The notes: a model not told the origin generated them from the letters alone. Positions 6,938-16,112 are shown, numbered from the stretch's first letter. The stretch: 37,524 nt of DNA from an uncultured Pedobacter sp. (GCF_913776295.1 NZ_CAJYOJ010000068.1:1-37524); one strand, 5' to 3'. Made by a program: numbers and translations.

Positions 6938-7234
6938 ATGCAAACTACCATACTTTATATCGGAAGAGATACTGAAATTACTACCGTAATGGCACGGCTG
7001 TTAAATGCCAGATCGGAGTGGAAAGGAATTTGCGTGTGCTCGGATGATGAGGCCATTTCCATTTGCAGAGAACAGCACATAGACCTGGTTCTGCTCGGAA
7101 ACGGAATTAATGCCGGATGTGAAAAGGCACTAAGAGAAAAATTAACAAAAATAAAGCCCGGTGTGAAGATTATCCAACATTATGGTGGTGGAAGCGGGCT
7201 TCTTTATGGGGAGATCATGACGGCACTAAATTGA
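6938..7234 (+). CDS. Small degenerate receiver-like protein
   Basis: A 98-residue protein that looks like a shortened response-regulator receiver domain. It opens with a beta strand (TTILYIGRDTEI) and has a second strand at DLVLLGNGINAG, where receivers have the phosphoacceptor aspartate (xxLLDxxMP). Here the position after LL is Gly, and the N-terminal acidic pair is reduced to Arg-Asp. The third strand region, GVKIIQHYGGGSG, also departs from the usual Thr/Ser and Lys pattern. It therefore cannot be phosphorylated in the normal way. I chose the ATG at 6938 because the upstream in-frame start lies inside the hairpin. Function unknown; no partner kinase is nearby. Confidence 0.6.
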   Translation: MQTTILYIGRDTEITTVMARLLNARSEWKGICVCSDDEAISICREQHIDLVLLGNGINAGCEKALREKLTKIKPGVKIIQHYGGGSGLLYGEIMTALN

Positions 7235-7355
7235 GTAAGAAATATTTTTTGCACTTTGCTATTACTCCCTCAAATAGCTGCAGTTGCCAATCCACCTAAA
7301 CGGGATTGCAGCGATATCCTTTTAAAAGAAGCACCTGCTTCCGTTTTACTGTGAT

Positions 7356-7407
7356 GCTGAGGTACGAAGCATTTGTTTCATCGCTTACAGATGCTTCGTA
7401 CCTGAGC
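7356..7407. repeat. Long inverted repeat (GTACGAAGCAT family)
   Basis: Two 21-bp arms (7356-7376 and 7387-7407) match at 19 of 21 positions and enclose a 10-base spacer. The core is CTGAGGTACGAAGCAT or its complement. A half copy of the same core occurs near 117-132. It resembles a REP-like palindromic element. No transposase is visible. Confidence 0.75.
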
Positions 7408-7537
7408 ATAACAATTGCATTTTAAAAGATTTAGCGAAAAGTCCGACTGTCAATTAATAAGTGCTGCAGGACTTGCTTTCAAAACACTTTAAGCTAATCT
7501 CATTAAAGCTAGTTTTACGCAGTAAAAATAAATCCTG

Positions 7538-7560
7538 ATGGTTTGTGAGACACAGACCAT
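7538..7560 (-). terminator. Possible terminator hairpin after the lapA-like gene
   Basis: ATGGTTTGTG (7538-7547) and CACAGACCAT (7551-7560) pair with one mismatch around a 3-base loop. It lies 14 bp after the stop of the minus-strand lapA-like gene. There is no clean T-run, so the call is weak. Confidence 0.4.
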
Positions 7561-7574
7561 GGAATTTTTGGGCT

Positions 7575-7859
7575 TTAGCTAATGTAATCTCTATCCTCGT
7601 CGCTTAAGGTATTTTTATTTTCTTTCGTAGGTTGATTTCTCTCAATCTCATCATCATAACTGCTTATTGTTTTCCGCGGACGGCCTACAACGAAGCCGAT
7701 GATAAAACCTACGATGATGCAAACGCCTATCACGATCAGCTTGGATACCTGAACATCGTTTGCAACGATAAAGTTAAATGGTACCTCATCACTGTTCAAA
7801 AATAAGAAGGCGGTTAATAGGGCCGTTAATATAATGATCGAAATTGTTTTTGCACTCAT
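7575..7859 (-). CDS. LapA-domain small membrane protein
   Basis: A 94-residue protein with two membrane segments: residues about 5-23 (ISIIILTALLTAFLFLNS) and about 40-61 (KLIVIGVCIIVGFIIGFVVGR). A charged cytoplasmic tail follows, rich in Asp, Glu, Asn and Lys. The pattern, including FLFLNSDEVPFNF between the helices, matches the LapA domain family (DUF1049), members of which are linked to lipopolysaccharide assembly in proteobacteria. The start codon is 2 bp after the stop of the large upstream gene, so the two are translated from one mRNA. A role at the envelope next to an outer-membrane-type protein is plausible but inferred. Confidence 0.8.
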   Translation of the reverse strand: MSAKTISIIILTALLTAFLFLNSDEVPFNFIVANDVQVSKLIVIGVCIIVGFIIGFVVGRPRKTISSYDDEIERNQPTKENKNTLSDEDRDYIS

Positions 7860-7861
7860 GG

Positions 7862-10666
7862 TTAAAAGCTGTAATTAAATGAAAACTCTAATATCGGATT
7901 TTGATTGTAAATCTGGTTAACAAAAACCAATCTTGCCCCTAAATCTACAACAGGCTGATAACGTAAAATGTTTACACTGGTGTTTAATTCTACCCCATAT
8001 GTTTTTGGATCGTTAAAGGTTGTACCTTTGCCAATGTTCTCATAGTGGCAAAATAACCCTGCCCTGAAATTTCTAACATAAGCAAACGGACCTAACTCCC
8101 AATCGGGAAAAGCAAAAGGGAAACGGTAATTGAAAAGCAGGCTATTTTGTAGTTTGCTTTTAGCTAAAATATTGTTGTACCCATAAACCGTTGCAATCTC
8201 TGTTGCATACTGATTTGCCCCTGTTGCTTTTTGATAATTGAAACTCGCCAGAAAGGAATGGTTTTTAGCAAAGCCCGGAAAGTAAAGGAAACTTTCAAGC
8301 GCTAAAATTTCTCCTTTTAAATTTTTATCAAAGGGCTGGTGATTGTAAGTTGCCCTGAACACCTGCGCCCACCTTGGAGCAATATCTCTCTCGGTAGTGC
8401 GAACACTGTGGTTAAAAGTGAAATTATATTCCATCGGAAATTTAAGTTCTTGTATAAAGCCGGTAGGCATGTTTTCCGGCATGTATCTTTGTGTAAAACT
8501 TGTTGCCGTATTCAGGGCAAAAGAATAGTTGTCGTTTCGCGCGTTGAACGATAGCGGAAGCGATGCGTTAAATTTAATATAGTTCTCCCGCCAATCGCCT
8601 TGCTGTATCGCATTTTTAGCGCGGTAGAACGTGCGTTTAGGTCTGTTCCGGTATAAGATACTCAATACCGGGTAAAGTGCTTTATAGCTTATGTCTGCAG
8701 TGTATTCAAAGTGCTTTAAATCCCGGTGGTATTTTGCGCCGGAATAAAAATCCATTGTGTTAAGCAGGTTGTTTGATTGCAGTTCTAAGCCAAAAACATA
8801 TTCGTTATCAATTACCGGAACAATACTGTGGATGTTGAAAAGATTTAACGCTGTATGATAACGCTTTGATGGGTAAATGCTATCAGGAATATTTTGAAAA
8901 ACATTACCAATATTTTCCTGCTTTTCTGCTGCTGCAGAAAAATCGACAAAGTTATTTTCGCCTAAAGGCTTTTCTGTAACAGGAATTTCGGCAATTTCGT
9001 AACCGTTGATTTTATAATCGTTAAAAATGATTTTTCCATCGCTGCTTTCCGTAGGGTTGAAAGCTCCATATTTAGACGCGCTAAGTGCGGTGATTTTTTT
9101 CAAAACAGGATCTATTTCATAAATATTGTCAATGCCATTAAAATGTGCATTGAAAGCAATCTTTTCATGAATGAAAACCGGACGGCTGAGTTGTTGTCTG
9201 CTGTTAGAAACGAGAAGAGATTTTTTTTCTCCATCCATTAACCATAAACTTTTTCCTTTCTCACTTACGCTGATATAAGCAACCTTATTTCCCGACTGGT
9301 CGAATGAAGGTGTTTGCAGGATTTCGTTTTCCGGATTCGGATAAGTCTTTAAAATCTTTCCAGAACTGGCGTCGATCTCTACTAAATTAAATTGATTATT
9401 AAGTTCAACTTTAGCTGCAATAATTTTCTTTCCATCTTCGGATAAGCTGGGAGAGAAGAGTCTGCTTTTGCTGCTTATTTTTTTGAATGCTTTGGTCTTT
9501 AGATTATACGAACAGATTACACTATAACTCCGCTGTTTGTACCTTGGATCGTAGTGGATTTCATCCCAAACCAGGAGGTCGTTTTTTAAGCTAAACCATG
9601 GCTGTTCCTGGTAACCAATTCCGAACAATTTTTGCTCTGATTTATCTTCATTTATGACCACAAAATACCGGGCTTCACTTTTGCTTTCTTTGAGTGCTAG
9701 AATCTGATTTTTATTTAGCCTTACCGGCAAAAAATAATGGGTTGCTATTTTTGTTTTTTTATTTAAGCTTCCATAGTTTTCTGTAGTGGATTTTTCTTCC
9801 TGTTCTTTCCATATTTTAACCAGTTTGTTTTGAGTAGATAAAAAATATTGACGGGTATTTTCGCCAGTATATTTTTTTAAGCTTTTCGAAAACGGATACG
9901 GCCTCCATGGTCTTTTCCTGATGTCGCTAAGTAAACTGTCTGAAATGAACTGACCGTATTTTTCTTTCATGTCGGCTACCATGAGATATCCTGTTTGATA
10001 GTAGCCCGGCGTGATCTCTTTGTTTGATCCAAAATAAGCTTTGCTGTAAGTGAATTTTTTTCCCTCCAAAAGTGAAGCACGGTAAGGCATAATCCAGTTG
10101 GGTTGTCGGCCACGGCCTGAATAAGTCAGTGCAGTTTCATTTACCACGGCATCACCTTCAAAAAACCAGATAGGTATGCCTGCCCCAAAGTATGCGAAAT
10201 AGACCAGCTCCGGAAAGGGATGTTTCTGTGTTCCTGTCAATTTGTCAAACTGTGCAATGTGTCTGAGTTCGTGAACGGCAAGGTTGTTCAACCAATCCTG
10301 ACTATCAAAAAACTGGGGAGGGGTAGCATAAAATTCCGACTTTTTTGGTGCCAGCTGAACAAAGCCGTTAGCTACCGTTCCACGGTTCTGTAATATTAGT
10401 GGAATGGAGGTTTTTCTCTGGTTCAGTCCCAGACCGGTTTTAGTGTAAATAAAGGGTAGGGTATTGGCCATTCTTTGGGCTTCTTTTTCCAGCTCCTGAG
10501 GGTAGATGATTTTAAAGCCCCCGGATGAAATATAGTTCCATTTTACACTAAGTGGGTTTTGTGCAGTGCTGAAAATCTGTCCAAAAACAGATTGTGAAAT
10601 AAAACTTAAAGTAATTGACGTTAAATAACTGATTATTAATCTATTGTTTGCTTTTATAAAATTCAT
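7862..10666 (-). CDS. Large exported HExxH-domain, beta-propeller and barrel protein
   Basis: A 934-residue exported protein with three apparent parts. After a signal peptide ending near VFGQ (residues 27-30), residues about 40-290 look like a gluzincin-type metallopeptidase domain: HELRH at 132-136 and a downstream WFFEGDAVVNETA with Glu170 as candidate third ligand, preceded by a conserved-looking GIPI. Residues about 300-580 contain repeated strands such as LFSPSLSEDGKKIIAAK and TPSFDQSGNKVAYIS, typical of TolB/WD40-like propeller blades. The last about 330 residues are rich in alternating aromatic strands and end in LEFSFNYSF, like an outer-membrane beta-barrel with terminal Phe. Such proteins are often labelled TolB-like; the substrate is unknown. 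Co-translated with the LapA-like gene downstream. Confidence 0.8.
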   Translation of the reverse strand: MNFIKANNRLIISYLTSITLSFISQSVFGQIFSTAQNPLSVKWNYISSGGFKIIYPQELEKEAQRMANTLPFIYTKTGLGLNQRKTSIPLILQNRGTVANGFVQLAPKKSEFYATPPQFFDSQDWLNNLAVHELRHIAQFDKLTGTQKHPFPELVYFAYFGAGIPIWFFEGDAVVNETALTYSGRGRQPNWIMPYRASLLEGKKFTYSKAYFGSNKEITPGYYQTGYLMVADMKEKYGQFISDSLLSDIRKRPWRPYPFSKSLKKYTGENTRQYFLSTQNKLVKIWKEQEEKSTTENYGSLNKKTKIATHYFLPVRLNKNQILALKESKSEARYFVVINEDKSEQKLFGIGYQEQPWFSLKNDLLVWDEIHYDPRYKQRSYSVICSYNLKTKAFKKISSKSRLFSPSLSEDGKKIIAAKVELNNQFNLVEIDASSGKILKTYPNPENEILQTPSFDQSGNKVAYISVSEKGKSLWLMDGEKKSLLVSNSRQQLSRPVFIHEKIAFNAHFNGIDNIYEIDPVLKKITALSASKYGAFNPTESSDGKIIFNDYKINGYEIAEIPVTEKPLGENNFVDFSAAAEKQENIGNVFQNIPDSIYPSKRYHTALNLFNIHSIVPVIDNEYVFGLELQSNNLLNTMDFYSGAKYHRDLKHFEYTADISYKALYPVLSILYRNRPKRTFYRAKNAIQQGDWRENYIKFNASLPLSFNARNDNYSFALNTATSFTQRYMPENMPTGFIQELKFPMEYNFTFNHSVRTTERDIAPRWAQVFRATYNHQPFDKNLKGEILALESFLYFPGFAKNHSFLASFNYQKATGANQYATEIATVYGYNNILAKSKLQNSLLFNYRFPFAFPDWELGPFAYVRNFRAGLFCHYENIGKGTTFNDPKTYGVELNTSVNILRYQPVVDLGARLVFVNQIYNQNPILEFSFNYSF

Positions 10667-12863
10667 ATAAATTAATTGCTAAAATATTTAGTTTTTCACA
10701 ATTTAATGGTGTTTTATTTTTTAAATATATAATTTATATATATGTATATAATTAATTGATTATCAATAGTTAATAAAATTTATTTAAATTGATAACATGC
10801 TTGTTTTTTAATAAAAATATAGACAAAATTGATGCTGGTAATGGAACAAAAGCTCGTTTTAATTTCTCTCACTATTATTCAATTAATTTACACTTATTAA
10901 TCGATTTTCTTTAAAATTTTTTCTTCCGATTATAATTTCTGTATGACCGACGGAAAATGATTTTAATCTTATAGGCGAAACGCCAGACGCATAGAATTTA
11001 TCTACTCAATAGAAGATTTTACAAAGATTAACCAACCGCCTGGATTTGGGCCGGGTGAGAAGCAAACCCTTATAGTTAAATTGATTTTTTGAATGCATTA
11101 AATGGAACCTGATCGATCAATAGTTTTAAGTGATCGTCAATAATTAAAGTTTAAAATTTAGCTGTGCGTAAAGCCTGGTTTTATCCAAGATGATTTTTTT
11201 TATGACATAATGTCCTGTCTTCGTGATGGTGGTTTCTAATCAATTTCCGGCTCTTTTAATTCCCTGCTTTGATTGGATTGGCTGGAATTACTGCATCAGC
11301 ATGCGAGCTAAAGTGGCAAAATAGACCTTCTAAAATGGAATTTTTCACATTAAATCGATGTTTTAGTGATGAAATTTTGGCTTAAAACCGGAATCAATGC
11401 TATCGATTTGTGTGTTTTTTTGATGATTTTGGTCCTAAAATCGACAACATTTTGAGTTGATAATGCCATTTCCTGGCGATATTCACGGGCAAAAGTATTT
11501 TTAATATCTTTTACCGAAATTTATATTTTTTAAGGAAAAGTGCCTTAATTGTTGTTTAAACGCGGTTTTTTGGTCGCGGTGTCTTTTTATACTTCATTAC
11601 CTGGATTTGAGGATTTTTCATCTTCAGGCATGAAAAACGATCCAATAATTTAGGTTTACAACCCGGATTTTTTGCTTTTTTGATGACGATTAATGGCAAA
11701 AATGACTTCTGTTTTTGGGCCGTATGGTAAATGTTTCCGCTGCAATTGAAAGCCATGCTGAAAGCAGGCATATCATCATTTGCGAAATTTTTAGCTGATT
11801 TCGGGGGGACATATCCGCATCACTTATATGAAATTTTACTAAAAAAATCCTGAGATTTTTTGCCGTTTTTGACTTTGGTTTTACGGTGCGAATGGAACTT
11901 TTATTTGAGCATTTAAACGAGTTTTTTATCGGGAAAAATTCTTAATTTTTTCAGCATTTTTTAAGTTGTTTTGGATAGGTTTTATCTGGTTTTTTTTACA
12001 CTATTTTAGATGTATTTTTCTGTTAAATGATTCATTATTTTGACCTTTGGATCATCTAAATTTAAGTCTTATTTTTTTACGCTATATGGGTTGATTTTTT
12101 TAAGCAATTTCATATTGAAACAGGTGTTTGATCAGCTTTATATCGAGCTTCTGTTTAAAGGATTTTTTAAGGTAGAGCCATTCAGATAATTTTTATTTGG
12201 AACACCCTTTTTGCTCAGTTAAAATTATAGTTTTGATCCTGATTTATAGGTTCAGATCAAGACTTATTTATACCGTGTTTTTCTACATTAACTTACCTCT
12301 CCGTTGCTGGATCTTTCTCAGGTCTTACCGGTCAGAGATTTATAATTTAGGGGTTTGAAGAGCCATCTTTCTTGTGCTGTGGTTATCATTTAAGACAGGA
12401 ATTTAATCGCCTTTTTCTGAATGGAAGATTGCATCGCATCAGCTGTTTTTGCATGTAAATTCCTTCTTCAGGGAGAGTAGAAGCGGTTGTGAGTTAAAGG
12501 TGGTTTAATGCTCTTGTTTGTCGCGATGTTACGTTTTTTACGCTCGAGTTTTTTGTATTTACGTTTGTTTTTTATGAAGCTTTTATATCATAATTAAAGC
12601 ATCATCAAGTGTTTTAATGACTAGGTTTTTACAAGCTTTAGTGCTGCTAAATGAGTATGATATTGATTTGTTTTGATCCGGTTGCAGCTTATGTTTTTGA
12701 CTGGCTTTTTAAAGGTTTTTTGATCTTACTTTCAATAGAAACAGGCTATGGATAAAAAAGAATACTGCCACAATGTGGGGAGGCAGTTGGCCATTCAGCT
12801 TATTTTATCTCAGTGAAAAGCGCTTGTTTTTTCTCCCGGAAAATCTTATTTGAGCCGTTTGAT
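10667..12863. other. 2.2-kb T-rich stretch without a convincing gene
   Basis: No open frame with protein-like features spans this stretch; the longest (11556-11771, minus strand) reads as low-complexity basic sequence. The plus strand is strongly T-rich: in 11941-12060 I count 65 T and 27 A. Short T-runs recur about every 11 bp between 11946 and 12110. The end next to 10666 is AT-rich and probably contains the promoter of the minus-strand gene. The stretch could be decayed DNA, a long untranslated region or a structural element. Confidence 0.6.
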
Positions 12864-13742
12864 TTAGAGCTGGTTTTTTTTCTTTTTATAGATGGGATAG
12901 AGAAAAATAGAAGCCAGTATAATGGTTGCGCCGATGTAAAATCCACCTGTCATTTGCTCTTTGCTCTGAAAGAAAATAAAGGCTAACAATATGCCATATA
13001 CCGGTTCCAGGTTGGTAATTAAAGCGACCCTGAAAGCAGATAAAGTTCTCATCACGGCAACGCCTGCAACATAGGCGACAGATGTACAAAGCGTACCTAA
13101 AAGAATAAGATAGAACCAATTTTTAGCGCTTAAATTGAAGGCAGTATGTAAGAGTGTACCATCATATAAACGGTATAGGGTAATCCAGAAAAATGCACCA
13201 ATAAGCTCATAAAAACTGATGATAGAAGGTTCACTTTTTTGTACCAGTGTAGAATTGATAGTGGAAAAAAGACTGGATGCAACTGCTGCCAAAAGACCGA
13301 AAATAATCCCTAAGGTATACTGGCCTTCGAATTTAAAAATCATATATATACCCAAAATGATTAGCAAACCGATTAGGATGTCGCCCGGTTGTACCGGCTG
13401 TTTTTTGATCAGCGGTTCTAAAATCGCCGTAAATAAAGTAAAAGAAGACAGGCACACCAAAGTTACCGAAACCGTAGAAACTTTGATGGCATGGAAGAAA
13501 AATATCCAATGTATGGCTACAATTCCACCTGTTAAAAAGAACTTGGTAAACTGTTTTTTACTGATGGTAATGTTTTTTTTAGTGATTAAAAACCAAGCTA
13601 AAAGTGTGGCTGCCGCAATCATTACCCGGTACCAAACCATGGGTACCGCGTCAATGGAAATTAACTTGCCAAGCACGCCCGTAAAGCCCCAGACAAATAC
13701 GGTAAGATGGAGGATGAGTAAATTCTTCTTGGTAATTTCCAT
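12864..13742 (-). CDS. EamA-family (DMT superfamily) transporter
   Basis: A 292-residue inner-membrane protein with about ten hydrophobic helices in two similar halves, the EamA/DMT fold. The first half starts LLILHLTVFVWGFTGVLGKL with the typical WGF motif of the first helix. The second half begins near FGLLAAVASSLFSTINSTLV. The C-terminus is a short lysine tail. Substrates of such carriers range from amino acids to nucleotides and cannot be predicted here. Its start lies 2 bp after the stop of the LptF/G-family gene, so it is the third gene of the tgt operon. Confidence 0.9.
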   Translation of the reverse strand: MEITKKNLLILHLTVFVWGFTGVLGKLISIDAVPMVWYRVMIAAATLLAWFLITKKNITISKKQFTKFFLTGGIVAIHWIFFFHAIKVSTVSVTLVCLSSFTLFTAILEPLIKKQPVQPGDILIGLLIILGIYMIFKFEGQYTLGIIFGLLAAVASSLFSTINSTLVQKSEPSIISFYELIGAFFWITLYRLYDGTLLHTAFNLSAKNWFYLILLGTLCTSVAYVAGVAVMRTLSAFRVALITNLEPVYGILLAFIFFQSKEQMTGGFYIGATIILASIFLYPIYKKKKNQL

Positions 13743-13744
13743 CG

Positions 13745-14848
13745 CTATTTCGGGGCTTTTCTCAACAGGTAAAAACCTAGTAAGCCAAAGAATAATGTAG
13801 GCATGATGACGGCTGCAAAAGGGGGTAATCCGCCTTTGGTAGAAAACATTTGCGTAAACTGATTGAATACGATGTAAGCAAAGCTGATGAAGATTCCGAT
13901 ACCTAAGGATACACCAACTCCTCCGCGAACTTTACGCGAAGAAAGCGCTACACCAATCAGTGTTAACACGAAGGCTGAAAGGGGGTGCAGATAGCGTTTG
14001 TACTTTTCAAACTGAAGGTCGTTCATAACGCCTGTGCCGCGGATTTTTTCTTTCCTGATCTTGTCTGAAAGTTCCTTGGTGGTTAAATTTTGCACTACAT
14101 TATCATAGGCCGAAAAATCATCCGGGCGCATATCCAGAATAGTATCTTTAAGCTTGCCGTTACCATAAATCATGGTTTCTTTCAAGCCATCAATCTTACG
14201 AATAGAATAATTGCTCAATTGCCATTTACGCTTAAGCGAATCCCACTTTATATTTTCTGCAACGATTTTTTTGGTGAGTACGTCTCCACTAAAATTATCC
14301 AGAGAAAACCGATATCCCGAATTCGTTTTGTTGTCGAAATTATCAATATAGATATAGGTTTTGTCATCCAGTTTCATGTGGATTTTGGATTTTGTGGAAG
14401 GATCGTTACGTTTCACATAGGTATTCTCGAAGCTGTTTTTTAAAGTATTGGTATAGGGAAGAAGATATAGGTTGGAAAGCAGATTGGCCGAAAAAATAAT
14501 GGAAGCCGATACCAGGTAAGGAAATAAAAACCGGTTAAAACTCACGCCACCACTCAAAATCGGCACAATTTCGGTCTGATCGGCCATTTTAGCCGTAAAG
14601 AATATCACGGCGATAAAATTAATCAGTGGCGAAAGCATATTCACATAGAAAGGAATGGATCCGGCGTAATACTTGGAGAGGATTCCCCAAAAACTCAAAC
14701 CGCTTTTCATAAAATCATCCATTTTTTCGGAGAGATCGAATACAACAATAATGATCACAAAAATCGCGAGGGTATAAATAAATGTACCCAGGTATTTCCC
14801 GATAATATACTGATCGATGATTTTTATTCTCCCTTTTAACAGATTCAT
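13745..14848 (-). CDS. LptF/LptG (YjgP/YjgQ) family permease
   Basis: A 367-residue membrane protein of the family that forms the permease of the lipopolysaccharide exporter LptB2FG. Three N-terminal membrane helices start at IIGKYLGTFIYTLAIFVIIIVVF (residues about 15-37). A periplasmic beta-jellyroll-like section runs from about 130 to 270, and three more helices lie at the end, including the motif HPLSAFVLTLIGVALSSRKVRGG. In Bacteroidota, lptF/lptG members are often scattered, as here. Whether this is the F or the G subunit cannot be decided by eye. It starts 1 bp after the tgt stop, which implies coupled translation. Confidence 0.92.
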   Translation of the reverse strand: MNLLKGRIKIIDQYIIGKYLGTFIYTLAIFVIIIVVFDLSEKMDDFMKSGLSFWGILSKYYAGSIPFYVNMLSPLINFIAVIFFTAKMADQTEIVPILSGGVSFNRFLFPYLVSASIIFSANLLSNLYLLPYTNTLKNSFENTYVKRNDPSTKSKIHMKLDDKTYIYIDNFDNKTNSGYRFSLDNFSGDVLTKKIVAENIKWDSLKRKWQLSNYSIRKIDGLKETMIYGNGKLKDTILDMRPDDFSAYDNVVQNLTTKELSDKIRKEKIRGTGVMNDLQFEKYKRYLHPLSAFVLTLIGVALSSRKVRGGVGVSLGIGIFISFAYIVFNQFTQMFSTKGGLPPFAAVIMPTLFFGLLGFYLLRKAPK

Positions 14849-14849
14849 T

Positions 14850-15980
14850 TTATAGTTTGTTGCCTAACACTTTAACCATTTTGTTTTTCCATTCGTAAAA
14901 TTCACCCGCAATGATTTTTTCCCTGGCCTGTTTTACCAGCCAAAGATAGAAATGCAGGTTATGCAAGGTCGCGATTTGAGCGCCAAGCATTTCATTGCTG
15001 TGTACCAGGTGCCTTAAATAAGCTTTGGTGGTTACCTGGTCGGCATGCAGGTCGCTTTCCGCATCCAAAGGAGAAAAATCGTTTTCCCATTTCTTATTCC
15101 TGATGTTTATAATACCGTTTCTGGTAAATAACATGCCATTTCTTGCGTTTCTGGTTGGCATCACACAATCAAACATATCAATACCCAACGCAATATTCTC
15201 TAAGATATTGATGGGTGTACCAACTCCCATTAAATAACGTGGTTTTTCGGCTGGTAATATATTGCATACCACTTCCGTCATGGCGTACATTTCTTCGGCA
15301 GGCTCACCCACCGATAAGCCACCTATGGCATTGCCCTCACGGTTCATACCGGCAATAAATTCTGCCGATTTAATTCTTAAATCTTTGTATACAGAACCCT
15401 GAACAATAGGAAAAAGTGTTTGATCGAAACCATATTTTGGCTGGGTATTATCAAAGTGGGTACAGCAGCGCTCTAACCAGCGGTGGGTCATTTTGATCGA
15501 TTTAGCGGCGTAGTTATAGTCGCATGGATAAGGGGTACATTCATCAAAGGCCATAATGATGTCGGCACCGATGGTACGCTGAATATCCATGGCGTATTCA
15601 GGGGTAAAAAGGTGTTTTGATCCATCAATATGAGAACGGAAAGTAACCCCTTCTTCCTTAATTTTACGCACCTGGCTTAAAGAGTATACCTGATAACCAC
15701 CGCTATCAGTTAAAATCGGACGGTCCCAGCCAATAAATTGATGCAGGCCACCTGCTTTTTCAAGAATATCAAGTCCTGGCCTTAAGTAAAGGTGATAAGT
15801 ATTTCCGAGAATGATTTTTGCGTCAATATCATTTTTAAGCTCACGCTGGTGTACGGCTTTCACCGTTCCGGCAGTACCCACAGGCATAAAAATAGGTGTT
15901 TGTATTTCGCCGTGAGCGGTGGTTACTGTTCCGGCCCTGGCTTTAGATAGGGGATCATTAGCCTGTAAACTAAATTTCAT
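14850..15980 (-). CDS. tgt: tRNA-guanine transglycosylase, zinc cysteines missing
   Basis: Exchanges guanine-34 for preQ1 in tRNAs with a GUN anticodon, a step of queuosine synthesis. The 376-residue protein keeps the substrate motif LTDSGGYQVYSL (Asp92), GGLSVGE (about 220-226) and the nucleophile motif DMFDCVMPTRNARNG (Asp271 by family comparison). The zinc site differs: where E. coli Tgt has Cys-X-Cys-X2-Cys followed by a His, this protein reads Ser309, Leu311 and Asp314 in the aligned segment DAESDLHAD, while His340 in TLHNLHFY remains. The zinc is thus probably absent. I recall similar losses in other Bacteroidota, so this is likely lineage-wide. First gene of a three-gene operon. Confidence 0.95.
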   Translation of the reverse strand: MKFSLQANDPLSKARAGTVTTAHGEIQTPIFMPVGTAGTVKAVHQRELKNDIDAKIILGNTYHLYLRPGLDILEKAGGLHQFIGWDRPILTDSGGYQVYSLSQVRKIKEEGVTFRSHIDGSKHLFTPEYAMDIQRTIGADIIMAFDECTPYPCDYNYAAKSIKMTHRWLERCCTHFDNTQPKYGFDQTLFPIVQGSVYKDLRIKSAEFIAGMNREGNAIGGLSVGEPAEEMYAMTEVVCNILPAEKPRYLMGVGTPINILENIALGIDMFDCVMPTRNARNGMLFTRNGIINIRNKKWENDFSPLDAESDLHADQVTTKAYLRHLVHSNEMLGAQIATLHNLHFYLWLVKQAREKIIAGEFYEWKNKMVKVLGNKL

Positions 15981-16007
15981 AATATATTTTCCTCGTCAAA
16001 AATCTGC

Positions 16008-16015
16008 CAAAAATA
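16008..16015 (-). promoter_or_regulatory. Candidate -7 box of the tgt operon
   Basis: On the minus strand this reads TATTTTTG, matching TAnnTTTG, and predicts a leader of about 22 nt before the tgt ATG at 15980. It overlaps the region of the divergent promoter of the glycosyltransferase gene. Confidence 0.5.
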
Positions 16016-16031
16016 GCAAAAATTGAGGGCA

Positions 16032-16039
16032 TATTTTTG
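16032..16039 (+). promoter_or_regulatory. Candidate -7 box of the glycosyltransferase-rsmG unit
   Basis: TATTTTTG fits TAnnTTTG and would place the transcript start near 16046, upstream of the GTG start at 16113. This argues against translation from the TTG at 16023, which would lie upstream of the transcript start. Confidence 0.45.
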
Positions 16040-16112
16040 TTTAATTTTTTATCCACATAAAAGTGATTTACAGATTAAAAATGAGAAATTTGCGCCTATT
16101 TATTTTACCATC

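Larger units (their letters stand above)
7235..7574. other. Intergenic region with two hairpins
   Basis: A gap of about 340 bp between convergent genes with no open frame of note. It holds the long inverted repeat at 7356-7407 and a smaller hairpin at 7538-7560, described separately. Confidence 0.6.

Noticed and set aside
11556..11771. 71-codon open frame on the minus strand in the T-rich gap
   Set aside because: Lysine- and proline-rich low-complexity product, no upstream promoter or ribosome site, and it follows from the A-rich minus strand having few stops by chance.
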